From Clostridia bacterium (GTDB lineage: Bacteria > Bacillota > Clostridia > Christensenellales > Aristaeellaceae), in the NCBI GenBank assembly GCA_017550745.1, contig JAFZOG010000160.1, forward strand, positions 1 to 64,000: a stretch of 64,000 nucleotides of DNA, in the 5' to 3' direction. The notes beneath the pieces are model-generated. The model searched no databases and had not been told where the DNA came from. It was given only the letters and a program-made list of their open reading frames with translations. The position numbers and the translations under genes are program-made. Positions 25,979-34,749 of this stretch are shown piece by piece (the first letter of the stretch is position 1; every line of letters starts with the position of its first letter).

Positions 25979-26470
25979 ATGAAAAAGGTCGGCATTATCA
26001 TGGGCAGCGACAGTGATTTGCCCGTGGTTGAAAAAGCAGCGGAAACACTGCGCTCGCTGGGTGTGCCTTTTGAAGCGCATGTATATTCTGCCCACCGCAC
26101 GCCGGAAGAAGCCCGTATCTTTGCCATGGGCGCCGCAGAAAATGGGTTTGGCGCGCTGATCGCCGCGGCAGGCAAGGCGGCGCATCTGGCCGGAGCCATC
26201 GCCGCCAACACGGTGCTGCCGGTGATCGGCATTCCCATCAAATCCTCCACCCTGGACGGGCTGGACGCGCTGCTGTCCACCGTGCAGATGCCATCCGGCA
26301 TTCCGGTAGCCACCGTCGCCATTGACGGGGCCGTCAACGCCGCGCTGCTGGCCGCGCAGATCATCGCTGTGGAGGACAAAGCGCTTTCGGAAAAACTGAC
26401 TGCCCTCAGGAAAGAAGCTCACGCGAAAGTTTTGGAGAAGGATCGGGCCATTTGCGAAAGGCTGAAATAA
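25979..26470 (+). CDS. purE: N5-carboxyaminoimidazole ribonucleotide mutase
   Basis: A 163-aa PurE. The GSDSDLPV phosphate loop is at residues 9-16 and SAHRTPE near 38, with the class I arrangement that rearranges N5-CAIR to CAIR. Class I enzymes need PurK, which is not in the window and must lie elsewhere if this assignment is right. It is the first gene of the purine operon; AAAAAGGAG lies upstream. Confidence 0.95.
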   Translation: MKKVGIIMGSDSDLPVVEKAAETLRSLGVPFEAHVYSAHRTPEEARIFAMGAAENGFGALIAAAGKAAHLAGAIAANTVLPVIGIPIKSSTLDGLDALLSTVQMPSGIPVATVAIDGAVNAALLAAQIIAVEDKALSEKLTALRKEAHAKVLEKDRAICERLK

Positions 26471-26565
26471 AGGTTCAGGATGGAGAGGCCCGGAAAAAAC
26501 GCCGGTTTCAGTACGCTGTCCCACATGTTTTGTTTTTAATGAATGGAAAAAAAGGAGGCTCCCCT

Positions 26566-27282
26566 ATGGAAAAGACCGCCCAGATGTATGAAGGAAAAGC
26601 CAAGAAAGTATTCGCTACCGATGATCCCGATTACTGTATCGTATCCTACAAGGACGACGCCACCGCTTTTAACGGCCTGAAAAAAGGCACGATCCTCGGT
26701 AAAGGCGTAATCAACAACCGGGTCACCAACCACCTGATGCGTCTGCTGGAAAAGAACGGTGTGCCCACCCATCTGGTAGAAGAACTGAACGACCGGGAAA
26801 CGCTGGTAAAGAAGGTTTCCATCGTTCCCCTGGAAGTGATCGTGCGCAACATCGCGGCCGGCAGCCTTTCCAAGCGCCTGGGCCTGCCGGAGGGCGTGAA
26901 GATGAAACGCACCGTGCTGGAATACTGCTATAAAAACGACGACCTGGGCGACCCCATGGTGAATGAATACCATATCCTGGCCATGGAATGGGCCACGGAA
27001 GAGGAACTGAAGCTAATCGCCGATTATTCCTTCAAAATCAACCAGGTGCTGGGCGATTATCTCCGGGAAGCGAACATTGAGCTGATCGATTTCAAGCTGG
27101 AATTCGGCAAGACCAAGGACGGCCAGATCGTGCTGGCCGACGAGATTTCCCCCGACACCTGCCGTTTCTGGGATTCCACCACCCATGAAAAGCTGGACAA
27201 AGACCGTTTCCGCCGTGACCTGGGCAACGTAGAGGACGCTTATCAGGAAATCATGCGGCGCTTGCTGGGAGAAAACGCATGA
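26566..27282 (+). CDS. purC: Phosphoribosylaminoimidazole-succinocarboxamide synthase
   Basis: A 238-aa SAICAR synthetase of standard length. [10 protein letters not shown] at the start binds [17 protein letters not shown] and [12 protein letters not shown] are family signatures. It condenses CAIR with aspartate. The ATG at 26566 follows AAAGGAGG; the longer frame from 26452 is rejected. It overlaps purF by 4 bases (ATGA). Confidence 0.97.
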   Translation: MEKTAQMYEGKAKKVFATDDPDYCIVSYKDDATAFNGLKKGTILGKGVINNRVTNHLMRLLEKNGVPTHLVEELNDRETLVKKVSIVPLEVIVRNIAAGSLSKRLGLPEGVKMKRTVLEYCYKNDDLGDPMVNEYHILAMEWATEEELKLIADYSFKINQVLGDYLREANIELIDFKLEFGKTKDGQIVLADEISPDTCRFWDSTTHEKLDKDRFRRDLGNVEDAYQEIMRRLLGENA

Positions 27283-28718
27283 GCAGCTTACATGAGGAAT
27301 GCGGCGTATTCGGCATCCTGTCCATGGAACAGCGCGACGTGGCGTCCACGGTGTATTACGGCCTGTTCGCCCTGCAGCACCGGGGCCAGGAAAGCTGCGG
27401 CATTGTGGTGAATGACGACGGCTTGTTTTCCACGCATAAGGATAACGGCCTGGTGAATGACGTATTCACCCCGGTTGTCATGGAGAAGCTGGGCTTGGGC
27501 GATATGGCTGTGGGCCATGTACGTTACGGCACTACCGGCTCCTCCTCCCGGATGAATGCCCAGCCCATCGTGGTGAACCACATCAAAGGCCCTATGGCGC
27601 TGTGCCACAACGGAAACCTGGTGAACTCCGCAGAGCTTCGGGAACAGCTGGAACTGGGAGGCTCCATTTTCCATACCACCTCCGATACGGAAGTCATTTC
27701 GTATATCATTACCAAGGAACGCCTCAACGCCCCCTCCATCGAGGAGGCGCTTTGCCGTGCCATGCGCCGGATCCATGGCGCGTATTCCCTTGTGGTCATG
27801 TCGCCCAGCAAGCTCATTGCCGCCCGCGACCCGCACGGATTCCGGCCCTTATGCTTCGGCACGCTGCCTGACGGCAGCTTTGTGGTGGCCAGCGAATCCT
27901 GCGCCCTGGACGCTGTCGGGGCGTCAATGGTGCGGGATGTGGAGCCCGGTGAGATCATCATTTTTGAAAAAAAAGGAATGCGCAGCATCCGCGAGCACTG
28001 CGGAAAGTGCAAGCCCTCCCTGTGTGTGTTTGAATATGTTTATTTTGCCCGCCCTGATTCTGTGGTGGACGGAGCCAGCGTTCACGAAGCCCGCGTCCGC
28101 GCGGGCGCGTTCCTGGCAAAAAAGCACCCGGTGGACGCGGATATCGTGGTAGGTGTGCCGGACTCCGGCCTGGACGCCGCCGTCGGGTACGCGCGGGAAA
28201 GCGGCATCCCTTACGGCATGGGCTTTATCAAGAACCGTTATATCGGCAGGACGTTTATTTCCCCCGGCCAGAAAAGCCGCGAGGATAAGGTTCGCATCAA
28301 GCTGAACCCCATCGCCGCCGTAGTGCGGGGCAAGCGCGTGGTGCTGATCGACGATTCCATCGTGCGCGGCACCACCAGCAAGCGCATCGTGAACCTGCTG
28401 CGGGAAGCAGGCGCGAAGGAAGTGCATTTCCGCGTCACCGCGCCGCCCTTCCTGAATCCGTGCTATTACGGCACGGACATCGACTCCCGGGACCATCTGA
28501 TTGCCTGCCATCATTCCGTGGAGGAAATCGGGCAGATCATCGGCGTGGATTCCCTGGGCTATCTGGATCTGAACGACGTGCATTGCCTGGCGGACGGCGG
28601 CTCCCTGTGCGGATACTGCGACGCCTGCTTCTCCGGAAACTATACCACCGAGGTCCCGAAAAACCGCGCCAAATCCAGGTTCGAATACAAAAAGAGCGAA
28701 AGGCGGGACGAAGAGTGA
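27279..28718 (+). CDS. purF: Amidophosphoribosyltransferase
   Basis: A 479-aa PurF, first committed step of purine synthesis. A short propeptide precedes the nucleophile Cys8 (MSSLHEE then CGVFG). The glutaminase domain is at 8-230 and the phosphoribosyltransferase domain carries the PRPP loop [14 protein letters not shown]. Cysteines in [10 protein letters not shown] and [10 protein letters not shown] fit the 4Fe-4S, B. subtilis-type oxygen-sensitive enzyme. Overlaps both neighbours by 4 bases. Confidence 0.97.
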   Translation: MSSLHEECGVFGILSMEQRDVASTVYYGLFALQHRGQESCGIVVNDDGLFSTHKDNGLVNDVFTPVVMEKLGLGDMAVGHVRYGTTGSSSRMNAQPIVVNHIKGPMALCHNGNLVNSAELREQLELGGSIFHTTSDTEVISYIITKERLNAPSIEEALCRAMRRIHGAYSLVVMSPSKLIAARDPHGFRPLCFGTLPDGSFVVASESCALDAVGASMVRDVEPGEIIIFEKKGMRSIREHCGKCKPSLCVFEYVYFARPDSVVDGASVHEARVRAGAFLAKKHPVDADIVVGVPDSGLDAAVGYARESGIPYGMGFIKNRYIGRTFISPGQKSREDKVRIKLNPIAAVVRGKRVVLIDDSIVRGTTSKRIVNLLREAGAKEVHFRVTAPPFLNPCYYGTDIDSRDHLIACHHSVEEIGQIIGVDSLGYLDLNDVHCLADGGSLCGYCDACFSGNYTTEVPKNRAKSRFEYKKSERRDEE

Positions 28719-29725
28719 AAAGCTATTCCGAATCCTATAAAGCCTCCGGGGTGGATATCACCGCGGGCTACAGGGCCGTAGAACTGATGAAAAGCCACAT
28801 TGCCCGCACGCTGACTTCAAGCGCGCTGGGCGGCGTGGGCGGCTTTGGCGGGCTGTTTGAGCTGGATGTGAAGGGCATGGAAAAGCCCGTGCTGGTGAGC
28901 GGCACCGACGGTGTGGGTACGAAGTTGAAGCTGGCTTTCCAAATGAACAGGCATGACACCGTGGGGATCGACTGCGTGGCCATGTGCGTCAACGACGTGA
29001 TCGTCTGCGGGGCCAGGCCGCTGTTTTTCCTGGATTACATCGCCTGCGGAAAGAACGTGCCGGAGAAGATCGCTTCCATCGTTTCCGGCGTATGCGAGGG
29101 CTGCGTGCAGAGCGGAGCCGCCCTCATCGGGGGAGAAACCGCTGAAATGCCGGGCTTCTATCCCGAAGACGAATATGACCTGGCGGGGTTCTGCGTGGGT
29201 GTGGTGGACAAGGAAAAGATATTGGATAAAACCAAGGTCAAATCCGGTGACGCGCTGATCGCCCTGCCTTCAGCGGGCGTCCACTCCAACGGCTTTTCCC
29301 TGATCCGAAGGATCATCGACGGCCTGGATTTGAATATGCCCTTTGAAAATACCACCCTGGGGGAAACGCTGCTGACCCCCACGAAAATCTATGTGAAAGA
29401 TTTGCTGCCGCTGATTGAGGCCGGCTTGATTAAGTCCGCCGCCCACATCACCGGCGGAGGCTTCTTCGAAAATATCCCCCGCGCGCTTCCCGAAGGGCTG
29501 TCCGCCAAGGTGGACAAGGCTGCGGTGAAAACACCTGAAATCTTCCGTTTCCTGCAAGAGAAGGGGAAGATTCCCCAGCGGGATATGTTCAACACCTTCA
29601 ACATGGGCGTGGGTATGGCAGTCACCGCCGACCCGGAACATACCGGCAAAATTCTTTCCCTGTGCCCCGGCAGCTATGTGCTGGGCGAGATCGTGGAAGG
29701 CGGCGAAGGAGTGATTTTAGCGTGA
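28715..29725 (+). CDS. purM: Phosphoribosylformylglycinamidine cyclo-ligase (AIR synthase)
   Basis: A 336-aa PurM. The start GTG at 28715 overlaps the purF stop (GTGA), giving the normal N-terminus [18 protein letters not shown]. Family marks: VSGTDGVGTKLKLAF, GGETAEMPGFY and LPSAGVHSNGFSLIR. It closes the imidazole ring using ATP. The much longer open frame from 28460 lies inside purF and is not the start. Confidence 0.96.
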   Translation: MKSYSESYKASGVDITAGYRAVELMKSHIARTLTSSALGGVGGFGGLFELDVKGMEKPVLVSGTDGVGTKLKLAFQMNRHDTVGIDCVAMCVNDVIVCGARPLFFLDYIACGKNVPEKIASIVSGVCEGCVQSGAALIGGETAEMPGFYPEDEYDLAGFCVGVVDKEKILDKTKVKSGDALIALPSAGVHSNGFSLIRRIIDGLDLNMPFENTTLGETLLTPTKIYVKDLLPLIEAGLIKSAAHITGGGFFENIPRALPEGLSAKVDKAAVKTPEIFRFLQEKGKIPQRDMFNTFNMGVGMAVTADPEHTGKILSLCPGSYVLGEIVEGGEGVILA

Positions 29726-30339
29726 GCTCCGTCAGAACCGCCGTGCTGGTCTCCGGCGGCGGCACCAACCTGCAGGCGCTGATCGATGCAAAGAACGCGG
29801 GAGAGCTTCCGCATGTACAGTTCTGTGCCGTCATTTCCTCCCGCCCGGACGCTTACGCGCTCATTCGGGGGGAGAAAGCGGGCATTCCCGTGTATACGGC
29901 GGAGCGCCAAGGCAAAAGCCAGGAAACATTTGAGAAAGAAATCCTTTCCATTTTGGAGATGGAAAGCATTCAAATGATCATCCTGGCAGGATTCATGAGC
30001 ATTCTGTCTGAAGATTTTGTCAGGCGTTATCCGCGCCGGATCCTGAATGTGCATCCCGCCCTGCTGCCCGCCTTTGGCGGAAAGGGATATTACGGCCTCC
30101 GCGTCCATGAAGCGGCTTTGGCCCGCGGCGTGAAGGTCACCGGCGCAACGGTGCATTACGTGAACGAAATCCCCGACGGTGGGGAAATCATTCTTCAGAA
30201 AGCCGTAAACGTAGAACCGGACGATACCCCCCAGACCCTCCAGCGCCGGGTCATGGAGCAGGCCGAATGGATCATTCTCCCGCAAGCTGCGGAAATATCG
30301 GCAAAAGAAATCCTGAATCAGTTAAAACCTGAACTTTGA
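29722..30339 (+). CDS. purN: Phosphoribosylglycinamide formyltransferase
   Basis: A 205-aa PurN. The GTG start at 29722 overlaps the purM stop. VSGGGTNLQALID binds the substrate phosphate; the LNVHPALLPAFGG segment and HYVNEIPDGGEI carry the catalytic Asn-His-Asp set. It transfers the formyl group of 10-formyl-tetrahydrofolate to GAR. Confidence 0.96.
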   Translation: MSSVRTAVLVSGGGTNLQALIDAKNAGELPHVQFCAVISSRPDAYALIRGEKAGIPVYTAERQGKSQETFEKEILSILEMESIQMIILAGFMSILSEDFVRRYPRRILNVHPALLPAFGGKGYYGLRVHEAALARGVKVTGATVHYVNEIPDGGEIILQKAVNVEPDDTPQTLQRRVMEQAEWIILPQAAEISAKEILNQLKPEL

Positions 30340-30368
30340 AAGCTATGAAATGAAAGGGGCCATCCCAT

Positions 30369-31076
30369 ATGCAAAAATCCTCTATCGCTTCCCTCCTTGC
30401 CGCTAACGTCTATCCGGGCCGGGGCATCGTCGTGGGCACCACGCCGGACGGCACCCGTGCCGTGACCGCGTATTTCATCATGGGGCGCAGCGTAAACAGC
30501 CGCAACCGCGTGTTCCGCGCCGAGGGAAACGACGTGATGATCTATCCCTACGACGAGAGCAAGGTGGAAGATCCGTCGCTCATCATCTACGCCCCGGTTC
30601 GGGCCTTGAAAAACAAGCTGATCGTCACCAACGGCGACCAGACCGACACCATCAGGGACTTCCTCAACAAGCACGATTCTTTTGAAAATGCCCTGCGCAC
30701 CCGCGGCTTTGAACCGGACAAACCCAACTATACTCCCCGCATCAGTGCCCTGCTGCACTTCAACGCCTCCTATTGGTATCAGATGAGCATTTTAAAATGC
30801 GCTGACGGCGAAGGGAAAAAGTGCAACCGCTATACATTTGACCTGGCCTCTATTCCCGGCCTTGGACACTTCATCCACACCTACCGGGGCGACGGCAATC
30901 CCCTGCCCTCCTTTGAAGGCGAGCCTGAGCAGATTGAAACCATGAACGATATCGACGAATTCACCCGCGCCATCTGGGACAACCTGAACGAAGCCAACAA
31001 GATTTCCCTGTTCGTGCGCACGGTGGATTTAAAGAACGGCGACGTGGAAACCCGCATCGTGAATAAGTACCAGTGA
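30369..31076 (+). CDS. purO: IMP cyclohydrolase, PurO type
   Basis: A 235-aa protein of the archaeal-type IMP cyclohydrolase family (Pfam IMP_cyclohyd), which closes FAICAR to IMP. Seen: NVYPGRGIVVGTTPDG, AYFIMGRSVNSRNRVF and ISALLHFNASYWYQMSILK. It replaces the N-terminal half of the fused bacterial PurH, in line with the stand-alone transformylase that follows 16 bases later. GAAAGGGG lies upstream of the ATG. Confidence 0.92.
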   Translation: MQKSSIASLLAANVYPGRGIVVGTTPDGTRAVTAYFIMGRSVNSRNRVFRAEGNDVMIYPYDESKVEDPSLIIYAPVRALKNKLIVTNGDQTDTIRDFLNKHDSFENALRTRGFEPDKPNYTPRISALLHFNASYWYQMSILKCADGEGKKCNRYTFDLASIPGLGHFIHTYRGDGNPLPSFEGEPEQIETMNDIDEFTRAIWDNLNEANKISLFVRTVDLKNGDVETRIVNKYQ

Positions 31077-31092
31077 ACAGGAGGGATCCGCC

Positions 31093-32277
31093 ATGAAGGA
31101 ATTTGAACTGAAATACGGCTGCAACCCAAACCAGAAGCCGGCGAAGGTTTATATGAAAGACGGAAAAGACCTGCCCTTTGAAATTCTGTGCGGACGTCCG
31201 GGCTACATCAACCTTCTGGATGCGCTGAACAGCTGGCAGTTGGTGAAGGAGCTGAAAGCGGCTTTGAACATGCCTGCCGCCGCTTCCTTCAAGCATGTGT
31301 CTCCTACCTGCGCCGCCGTGGGCCTGCCCCTGTCCGATCGGCTGGCGAAAGCCTGCTTTGTGGACGATATTCCCGGCCTCAGCGATTCCTCCCTGGCCTG
31401 CGCCTACGCCCGCGCCCGGGGCACCGACCGCATGAGCTCCTTTGGCGATTGGATTGCCCTCTCCGATGTGTGCGACAAGACCACCGCGCTCATCATCAAA
31501 CGGGAAGTGTCCGACGGCATCATCGCCCCCGGCTACGCCGATGACGCCCTGGAAATTCTTAAATCCAAGCGCAAGGGCAATTACAACATCGTAAAGATCG
31601 ATCCCGAGTATATCCCTGACCCGGTGGAAACCAAGGATGTTTTCGGTGTCACCTTCCAGCAGGGCCGGAATAATTTTGAAATCAATGAAGCGCTGCTGCA
31701 AAATATCCCGACCGCGAAGAAGACGCTGCCTCCCGAAGCAAAGCGGGATCTGATTATTTCTCTGATTACGCTCAAATATACCCAGAGCAATTCCGTCTGT
31801 TATGCCTTTGACGGCCAGGCCATCGGCGTCGGCGCGGGCCAGCAGAGCCGCATCCATTGCACCCGCCTGGCCGGTGACAAGGCCGATAAATGGCACCTGC
31901 GCCAAAGCGGCAAGGTGTTGAACCTGCCCTTCCTGCCAGCCCTGGGCCGCGCTGACCGGGATAACGTGATCGATGTGTACCTGTCCGACCAGGACGAGGA
32001 TGTGCTGGCCGACGGCAACTGGCAAAAATTCTTTACCGAATGCCCCGCTCCCTTCACCCGGGAGGAAAAGCGCGCTTTCCTGGACAAAATCACCGGCGTA
32101 TCCCTGGGCAGCGATGCTTTCTTTCCCTTCGGCGACAACATCGAGCGCGCCCGCCGTTCCGGGGTTTCCTACGTGGCCCAGCCCGGCGGCTCCATCCGCG
32201 ACGACCAGGTGATCGAAACCTGCGACAGGTTCGGCATGGTCATGGCCTTTACCGGGATGCGGCTGTTCCATCATTGA
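31093..32277 (+). CDS. purH: AICAR transformylase (PurH C-terminal domain only)
   Basis: A 394-aa protein that corresponds only to the AICAR formyltransferase part of PurH. The start ELKYGCNPNQKPAKVY, the block AAASFKHVSPTCAAVG with the catalytic Lys-His, and YTQSNSVCYAFDGQAIGVGAGQQSR are typical. The cyclohydrolase domain is missing; PurO upstream supplies it. CAGGAGGG is at the ribosome site. Last gene before the toxin-antitoxin insertion. Confidence 0.93.
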   Translation: MKEFELKYGCNPNQKPAKVYMKDGKDLPFEILCGRPGYINLLDALNSWQLVKELKAALNMPAAASFKHVSPTCAAVGLPLSDRLAKACFVDDIPGLSDSSLACAYARARGTDRMSSFGDWIALSDVCDKTTALIIKREVSDGIIAPGYADDALEILKSKRKGNYNIVKIDPEYIPDPVETKDVFGVTFQQGRNNFEINEALLQNIPTAKKTLPPEAKRDLIISLITLKYTQSNSVCYAFDGQAIGVGAGQQSRIHCTRLAGDKADKWHLRQSGKVLNLPFLPALGRADRDNVIDVYLSDQDEDVLADGNWQKFFTECPAPFTREEKRAFLDKITGVSLGSDAFFPFGDNIERARRSGVSYVAQPGGSIRDDQVIETCDRFGMVMAFTGMRLFHH

Positions 32278-32297
32278 GAAGGACGGAGTTTTTTGGG

Positions 32298-32332
32298 GGA
32301 AAACCATTCTTTGTAACCAAAGAACGGTTTCC
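32298..32332. repeat. Imperfect hairpin element after the AICAR transformylase gene
   Basis: GGAAAACCATTCTTTG, loop TAAC, then CAAAGAACGGTTTCC, an almost perfect 15-16 bp stem 20 bases past the stop. It has no T-run, so it may be a dispersed intergenic palindrome or an mRNA 3' stabiliser rather than a terminator. Confidence 0.5.
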
Positions 32333-32418
32333 ACCAGACCCCTTTCCAAGAAAGCTATAAGAGATTTCTATATAAAACAAACAAATCAGCCTATCTGTTT
32401 AATTGCGCCTACTTACAC

Positions 32419-32472
32419 TGTCATCCTGAGCGGAGTGGAGCGAGAGCGGAACGGAGTCGAAGGATCTGAAAG
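32419..32472 (+). repeat. Candidate dispersed intergenic repeat
   Basis: A GTCATCCTGAGCGGAG...GAGTCGAAGGATCTGAAAG stretch. Similar GTCATCCTGAGCG-AAGGATCT pieces are, from memory, common as scattered intergenic repeats in many bacterial genomes. Only one copy is in the window, so the repeat nature is not shown here. Confidence 0.4.
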
Positions 32473-32507
32473 CTTCAATGCGGATTGTTTTGGATGATCA
32501 CTGACTG

Positions 32508-32536
32508 TTGACACAATAGTCATATCGGATTACAAT
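32508..32536 (+). promoter_or_regulatory. Promoter of the toxin-antitoxin module
   Basis: Perfect TTGACA (32508-32513), a 17-bp spacer and TACAAT (32531-32536), 33 bases before the antitoxin start. Confidence 0.75.
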
Positions 32537-32543
32537 ATGACTA
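32517..32543. promoter_or_regulatory. Operator palindrome over the toxin-antitoxin promoter
   Basis: TAGTCATAT, a 9-bp gap and ATATGACTA: a perfect 9-bp inverted repeat covering the spacer and -10. Its position is that expected for autorepression by an antitoxin or toxin-antitoxin complex. Confidence 0.65.
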
Positions 32544-32568
32544 CATAAACAGAAAGAAGGTGCGGCGC

Positions 32569-32862
32569 ATGACCCAAAGAATTTCGATTCGCCCGTCCCG
32601 TGACCTGAGAACCCATTACGCCCAGCTTTCAGCGGAAGCGAAGCAAAACCCCATTGCCATTACCGTGAACGGAAGGGAAGATACCGTTCTGCTGGCGCAT
32701 GACCAATATATGGCCCAGCAGCAGAAAATGGAAGAAATGGAAAGCCGCCTAACTGTTTACGCCCATCTGGCCCAGGCCGCGGATGATGTAAAGCTCGGAA
32801 GAGTGCAGCCGGCGGATGAAGCCTTTGCGGACATCCTGCGGGAATTGAGGGCTGACCCATGA
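32569..32862 (+). CDS. Type II antitoxin, Phd/YefM-like
   Basis: A 97-aa protein. The N-terminal half (ISIRPSRDLRTHYAQLSAEA, then PIAITVNGREDTVLLAHDQY) is the Phd/YefM DNA-binding fold, with the typical pattern of strand, helix and 'repurposed' hairpin. The C-terminal half is a charged helix that would wrap the toxin. ATG at 32569 has AAAGAAGG upstream. Stop and toxin start overlap by 4 bases, the usual toxin-antitoxin coupling. Confidence 0.8.
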   Translation: MTQRISIRPSRDLRTHYAQLSAEAKQNPIAITVNGREDTVLLAHDQYMAQQQKMEEMESRLTVYAHLAQAADDVKLGRVQPADEAFADILRELRADP

Positions 32863-33185
32863 CGAATTGGCAGGTTCTCATGACCGATACTGCCAAGGCT
32901 GACCTTCGGGAAATCGCCTTGAGCATCTGCGAGCAGTCAGGAGATTTGGATACCGCAGTTTCCTTCGTGACGGAGCTTCAGGAGCAATGCCTTGCGCTGG
33001 TATCCTTCCCGGAAAGAGGTGCTATTCCGAAGGACTATGTGCTGAAAGCGCTTGGCTACCGTTATCTTGTTTATAAACATTATCTGACTTTTTACCTGAT
33101 GAACGCTACGGAACACAACGTCTATATCCACGCTTTCTTCAATGAAAAGCAGGACTATTTCAGGTATATGAGGAAACGGATTTGA
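32859..33185 (+). CDS. Type II toxin, RelE/ParE superfamily
   Basis: A 108-aa protein of the RelE/ParE fold. The start has WQVLMTDTAKADLREIALSICEQSG, the typical strand-helix opening; then FPERGAIPKDYVLKALGYRYLVYKHYLTFYLM, and VYIHAFFNEKQDYFRYMRKRI at the end. RelE members cut mRNA on the ribosome and ParE members poison gyrase; which applies cannot be read from the sequence. It follows the antitoxin in the usual order and is inserted in the purine operon. Confidence 0.85.
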   Translation: MTNWQVLMTDTAKADLREIALSICEQSGDLDTAVSFVTELQEQCLALVSFPERGAIPKDYVLKALGYRYLVYKHYLTFYLMNATEHNVYIHAFFNEKQDYFRYMRKRI

Positions 33186-33451
33186 AAAGAATAAACGGTT
33201 TTTTGAATATTGTTATGTGGTTATTCCTCGGGATATTTATTGGCATAACGATTGAATGCCGCATTATAGACCGTACTTATCCCGAGAGATATATAGAGTG
33301 TTCAGCACCATGGTATTGTTATGAACCATTAAGCGCGCTCATTCTGTTGATTCATGTTGTAGTGATTTGTTTGGCGATTAAATTGATTCTCAAACTGATC
33401 AAGCATTATACAAAGAAAAAACCAGACGATACTTCAATTGATCCGCAATGA
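33182..33451 (+). CDS. Small two-TM membrane protein coupled to toxin gene
   Basis: An 89-aa protein starting at a TTG that overlaps the toxin stop (TTGA). TM helices are near residues 8-25 and 50-72; the outside loop between has three Cys (IECR, IECSAPWYCYEP). The tail is basic then polar. Base use is AT-richer than the purine genes, matching foreign origin with the module. No family recognised; it may be a third member of the module or a passenger. Confidence 0.55.
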   Translation: MKRINGFLNIVMWLFLGIFIGITIECRIIDRTYPERYIECSAPWYCYEPLSALILLIHVVVICLAIKLILKLIKHYTKKKPDDTSIDPQ

Positions 33452-33474
33452 TTTGGTCATAAGGAGGCATCTCC

Positions 33475-34749
33475 ATGAACATCCTGGTCATCGGTTCCGG
33501 CGGGCGGGAGCACGCCATCATCAAAGCCCTGAAAAAGAATCAGGAAGTTAAAACGATCTATGCCCTGCCGGGGAACGGCGGGATTGCGAAGGACGCGGCA
33601 TGCGTGCCCATCGGCGCGAAGGATATCGACGGCATCGTGAAATTCGCTGCGGAAAATAAAATTGACTTTGCCGTGGTGGCCCCGGACGATCCGCTGGCCC
33701 TGGGCGCGGTGGACGCGCTGGAGGCTGCGGGGGTGCCTTCCTTCGGCCCCACCAAAGCCGCCGCCCGCATCGAGGCCAGCAAGGTGTTTGCCAAGGAACT
33801 GATGGAGAAGTACGGCATTCCCACTGCGAAGTGCCGTGTGTTCTCTGACCCCGCTGCAGCGAAAGCATATCTGCAATCCGCAGCCCTGCCTGCGGTCATC
33901 AAAGCCGACGGCCTGGCGTTGGGCAAGGGGGTCATCATCGCGCACACTTTGGCCGAAGCGGAAGCCGCCGTTTCCGACATGATGGAAAACAAGGTGTTCG
34001 GCGAGAGCGGTTCCCGCGTAGTGATTGAAGAATTCCTGGAAGGCCCGGAGGTTTCAGTTCTCGCTTTCACCGACGGAAAGACCTTAAAGCCCATGGTGTC
34101 TTCGATGGATCACAAGCGCGCCCTGGACGGGGACAAGGGCCTGAATACCGGCGGCATGGGCACGATAGCCCCCAACCCTTATTACACAAAAGAAGTAGCC
34201 CGGCGCTGCATGGACGAAATCTTCCTCCCCACCATCCGGGCCATGGAAAAAGAAGGCTGCCCCTTCAAGGGCTGCCTTTACTTCGGTCTGATGGTCACCA
34301 AGGACGGCCCCAGGGTGATCGAATACAACTGCCGCTTCGGCGATCCGGAAACCCAGGTGGTGCTGCCGCTGCTGAAAAGCGACCTGCTGTCCATCATGCA
34401 GGCGGTGCGGAATGAAACGCTGGATACCTGCCCGGTGGAATTTTCGGACGGCGCTGCATGCTGCGTGGTGATGGCAAGTCAGGGCTATCCCCAAAAGTAC
34501 CGGACCGGTTATCCCATCACGCTGACGCCTGACACCGATGAAATCACCACTTACGTGGCCGGGGCGAAGACTGGCGAAAACGGTGAGCTGCTCACAGGCG
34601 GGGGACGGGTGCTGGGGGTGACGGCCCGGGCGGACACGTTAAAATCTGCGATTGAAAAAGCCTATGCCGCTGTAGAAAAGACCCGCTTTGAAAATGCTTT
34701 CTATCGCCGGGATATCGGGAAACGCGCGCTTTCCGGGGAGGGGAACTGA
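33475..34749 (+). CDS. purD: Phosphoribosylamine-glycine ligase
   Basis: A 424-aa ATP-grasp enzyme. MNILVIGSGGREHAI at the N-terminus, KADGLALGKGVIIA for the glycine-rich loop and KRALDGDKGLNTGGMGT for the GAR synthetase signature. It joins glycine to phosphoribosylamine. AAGGAGG lies before the ATG. It continues the purine operon after the toxin-antitoxin module and overlaps purL by one base. Confidence 0.97.
   Translation: MNILVIGSGGREHAIIKALKKNQEVKTIYALPGNGGIAKDAACVPIGAKDIDGIVKFAAENKIDFAVVAPDDPLALGAVDALEAAGVPSFGPTKAAARIEASKVFAKELMEKYGIPTAKCRVFSDPAAAKAYLQSAALPAVIKADGLALGKGVIIAHTLAEAEAAVSDMMENKVFGESGSRVVIEEFLEGPEVSVLAFTDGKTLKPMVSSMDHKRALDGDKGLNTGGMGTIAPNPYYTKEVARRCMDEIFLPTIRAMEKEGCPFKGCLYFGLMVTKDGPRVIEYNCRFGDPETQVVLPLLKSDLLSIMQAVRNETLDTCPVEFSDGAACCVVMASQGYPQKYRTGYPITLTPDTDEITTYVAGAKTGENGELLTGGGRVLGVTARADTLKSAIEKAYAAVEKTRFENAFYRRDIGKRALSGEGN

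Noticed and set aside
28460..28714. Extended start of purM inside purF
   Set aside because: The GTG at 28715 gives the exact usual PurM N-terminus and overlaps the purF stop as other genes in the operon do.
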